Positions 23,284 through 26,550 of a stretch of 26,550 nucleotides of DNA are shown in pieces. Source of the DNA: AWTP1-18 sp036518635 (GTDB taxonomy: Bacteria; Pseudomonadota; Gammaproteobacteria; Burkholderiales; Rhodocyclaceae); the NCBI GenBank assembly GCA_036518635.1, contig DATDMT010000126.1:1-26550 (forward strand), given 5' to 3'. A program made the position numbers and the translations under genes. Below the pieces are notes generated by a model. It worked only from the letters and a program-made list of their open reading frames with translations. It searched no databases and was not told the DNA's origin. Numbering within the stretch: the first letter of the stretch is position 1; each line of letters starts with the position of its first letter.

Positions 23284-25158
23284 GTGAACTCGCCCTTCCC
23301 CAAATCCCCCGTCGAAGCCAAAGCCGAATCCCTGCCGCGCCGTCGCGGCGTGGTGCTGGCCGTCTTGGCCCTGCTCGCAGCGCAGGCGATTCCGCTGTTG
23401 GCCGGCCCTACCGGGCCGACCGCACCGCAACTGATCCCCGCCCTGCTGACCCTGGCCCTTGGCGCTCTGTTCTATCGCCGCGCGGAGCGCGTGGTGGACC
23501 ATGCCCAAGCCGAACTGCGCCAGCGCGAGGTCGATCTGCAACGCCTGACCCAGGCCTCGCCGCTGCTGATGTGGGCCCTCGACAGCCAGGGCAATTGCAC
23601 CTGGGTCAATCGCAGTTGGCTGGAGTTCACCGGCCAGGCCTTCGCCGCCACCGCCGCCGACGGCTGGCTGCGGCCGGTGCATGGCGACGAACGGAAGGGT
23701 TTGGCGGCGGCCCTGGCCGAAGCCCTGCCGGAACGCCGCCCGTTCAAGCGCGAAGTACGCCTCTGCGACAAAAGCGGCGCCTGGCGCTGGGTGGTGATAC
23801 ACGCTTCGCCGCGGCTCGACGAGGGCGGCAACTTCACCGGCTACAACGGCCTCTGCTGGGACGTCAGCGAAGGCCGCCAGGCCCTGGCGGAGCTGGCGCA
23901 GAACGAGCGGCTGATCCGCGCCATCCACGACACCTCCAGCGCCGGCATCATGCTCACCGACCGCAGCGGCCGGATCATCCACGCCAACCGCCACCTTGCC
24001 GAGATGTTCGGCCAGACCCTGGAAGAACTGCTGCTGGCCGACTACCTGGCACACATCCATCCGACCGAACGGGAGACGGCCAGCGAGCGCCTGCAATCGA
24101 TCCTCGACGGCCACTCCGACTACTGGGAAGTAGACCGTCGCTACCTGCGCAAGGACGGCAGCGACTTCTGGGGCCGCCTCTGCAGCCGTCCGTTGCGCGA
24201 CGAGAACGGCACCATCACGGGCGTGGTTGGCACCATCACCGACATCAGCGACCAGCGCGCCACCGAGCAATATCTGCGGCTGGTGTCCAAGGTCTTCGAA
24301 TCCTGCAGCGAAGGCGTGCTGATCACCGATGCCAAGAACACCATCCTGCAGGTGAACCAGGCCTTCACCCGGATCACCGGCTACATGCCCCACGAGGTCG
24401 TCGGCAAGCCGCCGCGGGTGCTCTCCTCGGGCCAGCAGTCGATGATGTTCTACGCCGAGATGTGGCGCCAGTTGCTGCAGGACGGCCGCTGGTCGGGGGA
24501 AATCTGGAACCGCCGGCGCAACGGCGAGGTGTATCCGGAATGGATTTCGATCAGCGCGGTGCGCGACGACAAGGACGAGATCACCCACTTCGTCGCGGTG
24601 TTCTCCGACATCACCGAGCGCAAGCAGAGCGAATCGCGGGTGCGCTATCTGGCGCAGTACGACTACCTGACCAACCTGCCCAACCGCGCCCTGCTCTATG
24701 ACCGGCTGACCCAGGCCCACGCCAACGCGGAGCGCTACGCCCGCCGCTTCGCTCTGCTGTTCATCGACCTGGACAACTTCAAGCAGGTCAACGACAACCA
24801 CAACCACGATACCGGCGACGAGCTGCTGCGCCAGGTGGCTGCCCGGTTGCGCGACAACATCCGCAGCGCCGACACTGTGGCGCGCCACGGCGGCGACGAA
24901 TTCGTCGTGCTGATCGCGGAAACCCAAGGTGCGCAGGAAGTCGCCGCCATCGCGCAAAAATTGCTGGAGCTGCTGGCGGCGCCCTACTACGTGTTCGACC
25001 ACCTGCTGACGGTGACCCCCAGCATCGGCGTCGCGATCTATCCGGAAGACGGCAGCGAGATCGATACCCTGATCCGCGCCGCCGATACCGCCATGTACGG
25101 CGCCAAGGGCTGCGGCCGCAATGCGGTGGTTTTCAACAATCCCGGCGTGCTGGACTAA
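23284..25158 (+). CDS. Membrane diguanylate cyclase, PAS-PAS-PAS-GGDEF
   Basis: A 624-residue c-di-GMP synthase. Two transmembrane segments lie near residues 22-40 and 46-63. Three PAS domains with PAC tails follow (about 88-200, 208-325 and 330-447), then GGDEF (about 455-620). The active site GGDEF is intact at about 536-540, and RSAD five residues before it is the product-inhibition I-site, so it should be active and feedback-controlled. No EAL domain follows. The start is GTG at 23284, the first possible after an in-frame TAA at 23278, without Shine-Dalgarno. It ends in a 4-base overlap with the convergent protease gene. Confidence 0.94.
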   Translation: MNSPFPKSPVEAKAESLPRRRGVVLAVLALLAAQAIPLLAGPTGPTAPQLIPALLTLALGALFYRRAERVVDHAQAELRQREVDLQRLTQASPLLMWALDSQGNCTWVNRSWLEFTGQAFAATAADGWLRPVHGDERKGLAAALAEALPERRPFKREVRLCDKSGAWRWVVIHASPRLDEGGNFTGYNGLCWDVSEGRQALAELAQNERLIRAIHDTSSAGIMLTDRSGRIIHANRHLAEMFGQTLEELLLADYLAHIHPTERETASERLQSILDGHSDYWEVDRRYLRKDGSDFWGRLCSRPLRDENGTITGVVGTITDISDQRATEQYLRLVSKVFESCSEGVLITDAKNTILQVNQAFTRITGYMPHEVVGKPPRVLSSGQQSMMFYAEMWRQLLQDGRWSGEIWNRRRNGEVYPEWISISAVRDDKDEITHFVAVFSDITERKQSESRVRYLAQYDYLTNLPNRALLYDRLTQAHANAERYARRFALLFIDLDNFKQVNDNHNHDTGDELLRQVAARLRDNIRSADTVARHGGDEFVVLIAETQGAQEVAAIAQKLLELLAAPYYVFDHLLTVTPSIGVAIYPEDGSEIDTLIRAADTAMYGAKGCGRNAVVFNNPGVLD

Positions 25159-26243
25159 CGCTTCGGCAAACTCAGGATCAGCGTCGCCTGGTAGTTAAGG
25201 CCTTCGCGCCAATAGCCGAGCACTACCTTGTCGCCGGCATTGCGGGTATCCAGCAGGCGGTCGATGTCCGCCCCGGTCTCGACGCTCTTGCCATCCACCG
25301 TCTGGATCACGTCGCCCGGCACCAGCCCGTCGCGGGTCATGCGGCTGCCGCGCAGGCCGACGGCCTCGGCCGACGAACCCGGCACCACCTCGACCACGGT
25401 AACGCCCTTGATGCCCAGCTTGCGGCTGACGAAGGCCGTCACCCGCTCGTCGCTGCGCACCCCCAGGGTCGGCCGCAGATACTTGCCGTGGGCGATCAGC
25501 TCCGGCACCACCCGGTTCACCGTATCCACCGGCACCGCAAAGCCGATCCCTGCGCTGGCCCCCGAGGGGCTGTAGATCGCGGTATTCACGCCGATCAGGC
25601 GGCCGGCGGAATCCAGCAGCGGGCCGCCGGAATTGCCCGGGTTGATCGCCGCGTCGGTCTGGATCAGGTGATGCACGGTGTGCCCGCCATCGCCGCCGAT
25701 GGAGCGGTCCAGCGCCGAAACGATGCCGGTGGTCAGGGTGTGGTCGAGGCCGAAGGGATTGCCAATGGCCAGCACCTTCTGCCCCACCAGCAGGTCGCGG
25801 CTGCTGCCCAGCGGCAGCGGTGCCGGCTTCTGGTCGGTCATCTGCAGGCGCAGCACCGCCAGATCGTTTTCCGGGCTCACCCCCACCAGCTTGGCGTCAT
25901 AGGTACGCTGGTCCGACAGCCGCACCCGTGCCGCCGAAGCGTTGGCGATCACGTGGTAGTTGGTCACCACGTGCACCTGGTCGTCCCAGATGAAGCCGGA
26001 GCCGGTACCGCTCGGCACCTCGCGTACGTTCAGGGTCCACGGGTTCAGCACCTGATCGAGGGTGGTGATGTAGACCACCGCATTGCTGGCGCGGCGAAAG
26101 ATATCGATGGTGGATTTTTCGTCGGCGGTTAGCTCGCCCCGCGGCGTCACCGGGCGCGGCTGGGCCTGGCGGGTATGGCCGATAACGCTGGCCAGGACGA
26201 AGGCCAGCAAGGCGACGCAAACGATCCGTAGCGATGCTTTCAT
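25155..26243 (-). CDS. DegS/AlgW-like periplasmic serine protease with one PDZ domain
   Basis: A 362-residue HtrA-family protease. The N-terminus (RIVCVALLAFVLASVIG, residues 6-22) is a membrane anchor or signal. The trypsin-like domain has catalytic His in TNYHVIA near 94, Asp in NDLAVLRL near 125 and Ser in GNSGGPLL near 200. One PDZ domain (about 255-355) follows. Length and single PDZ fit DegS/AlgW, which cleave the anti-sigma factor RseA/MucA to release sigma-E; DegP-type enzymes normally have two PDZ domains. GAGG lies upstream of the ATG. It starts nine bases after the upstream MFS gene on the same strand. Whether the target is an anti-sigma factor cannot be seen here. Confidence 0.92.
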   Translation of the reverse strand: MKASLRIVCVALLAFVLASVIGHTRQAQPRPVTPRGELTADEKSTIDIFRRASNAVVYITTLDQVLNPWTLNVREVPSGTGSGFIWDDQVHVVTNYHVIANASAARVRLSDQRTYDAKLVGVSPENDLAVLRLQMTDQKPAPLPLGSSRDLLVGQKVLAIGNPFGLDHTLTTGIVSALDRSIGGDGGHTVHHLIQTDAAINPGNSGGPLLDSAGRLIGVNTAIYSPSGASAGIGFAVPVDTVNRVVPELIAHGKYLRPTLGVRSDERVTAFVSRKLGIKGVTVVEVVPGSSAEAVGLRGSRMTRDGLVPGDVIQTVDGKSVETGADIDRLLDTRNAGDKVVLGYWREGLNYQATLILSLPKR

Positions 26244-26252
26244 TTCTGAACC

Positions 26253-26550
26253 TCAAGCAGGGTGGCTGCGGCTGCCGATCCCCAGGGCGGTGAACACCGC
26301 CAGCACCTGCAGCAGGGCAACGCCGGAGAGCAGCCAGTGAAAATGCCCGGCGTCCATCAGAGGGCCGAACAACAAAGGGGCACAGGCCATCCCGGCATCC
26401 AGGCCGGAATAGACGAAGCCGTAGATACGCCCGTAGGCCGCCTGGGCGAAGCGAGAAGCGGCGGCGCGGCGCACCAGCAGATCGCGGGAAGGCCCGGCCA
26501 TGCCGGTGGCAAAGCCGATGGCGCCGAGCATCGGCGCAATGGCCCACTGC
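26253..26550 (-). CDS. MFS transporter, C-terminal part only
   Basis: About 99 C-terminal residues of a gene that runs past the right edge. The reading frame is open to base 26550. It has helices such as MLGAIGFATGMAGPS and a GRIYGFVYSGLDAGMACAPLLFGPLMDAG segment, followed by a last helix ending GIGSRSHPA, the pattern of the C-terminal half of major facilitator permeases. Substrate cannot be told. It is probably co-transcribed with the DegS-like protease nine bases downstream. Confidence 0.8.
   Translation of the reverse strand, partial: QWAIAPMLGAIGFATGMAGPSRDLLVRRAAASRFAQAAYGRIYGFVYSGLDAGMACAPLLFGPLMDAGHFHWLLSGVALLQVLAVFTALGIGSRSHPA

Noticed and set aside
22495..25002. Long open frame of 835 codons on the minus strand across the PatZ and GGDEF genes
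   Set aside because: It lies opposite two genes with clear domain motifs. Its composition (Gly, His, Val, Asp, Leu, Gln rich, low complexity) is what the complement of GC-rich codons gives, and no family motif is recognisable.

Overview
The window looks like chromosomal DNA of a GC-rich betaproteobacterium, most likely in or near the order Rhodocyclales. This rests on the gene content and protein style (lon-clpX-clpP-tig order, hpnCDE, SHP/DHC cytochromes, many chemoreceptors). I cannot name a genus. Genes are tightly packed with several 1-16 bp overlaps. I see no insertion sequence, prophage, CRISPR array or stretch above about 300 bases without a gene.

Left part (1-5470, minus strand): a protein quality-control block read tRNA-Leu(UAG), tig, clpP, clpX, lon (lon is cut by the left edge). 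A sequence resembling a sigma-32 heat-shock promoter lies between clpX and lon, next to a 14-bp hairpin. Middle left (5526-8463, plus): hpnC-hpnD-hpnE, the three-enzyme route from farnesyl diphosphate to squalene, with no squalene-hopene cyclase in view. Next comes a soluble FIST-domain chemoreceptor (8544-10526).

Centre (10513-16028): a YbbA-like ABC ATPase and the esterase tesA diverge from overlapping start codons. tesA then runs into a QseC/PmrB-like histidine kinase with overlapping stop codons. The kinase and its response regulator are read away from an operon for an SHP-type oxygen-binding cytochrome c, a diheme cytochrome c and a cytochrome b561. The regulator and the cytochrome operon share a short divergent region holding four TTAA half-sites spaced exactly 11 bp apart, the best candidate regulatory structure in the window. 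A stand-alone HD-GYP protein follows.

Right part (16160-26550): two tandem 542-residue Cache-HAMP chemoreceptors with a clear terminator between them, a small SAM methyltransferase, a PatZ-like protein acetyltransferase, a membrane PAS-PAS-PAS-GGDEF diguanylate cyclase, and a DegS-like periplasmic protease behind an MFS transporter that is cut by the right edge. Overall the region combines housekeeping proteolysis with signalling: three chemoreceptors, one two-component system, one c-di-GMP synthase and one probable c-di-GMP phosphodiesterase. I did not find a defence system or a clearly new multi-gene system. The most interesting item is the two-component/SHP/DHC/cytochrome b module with its phased operator.
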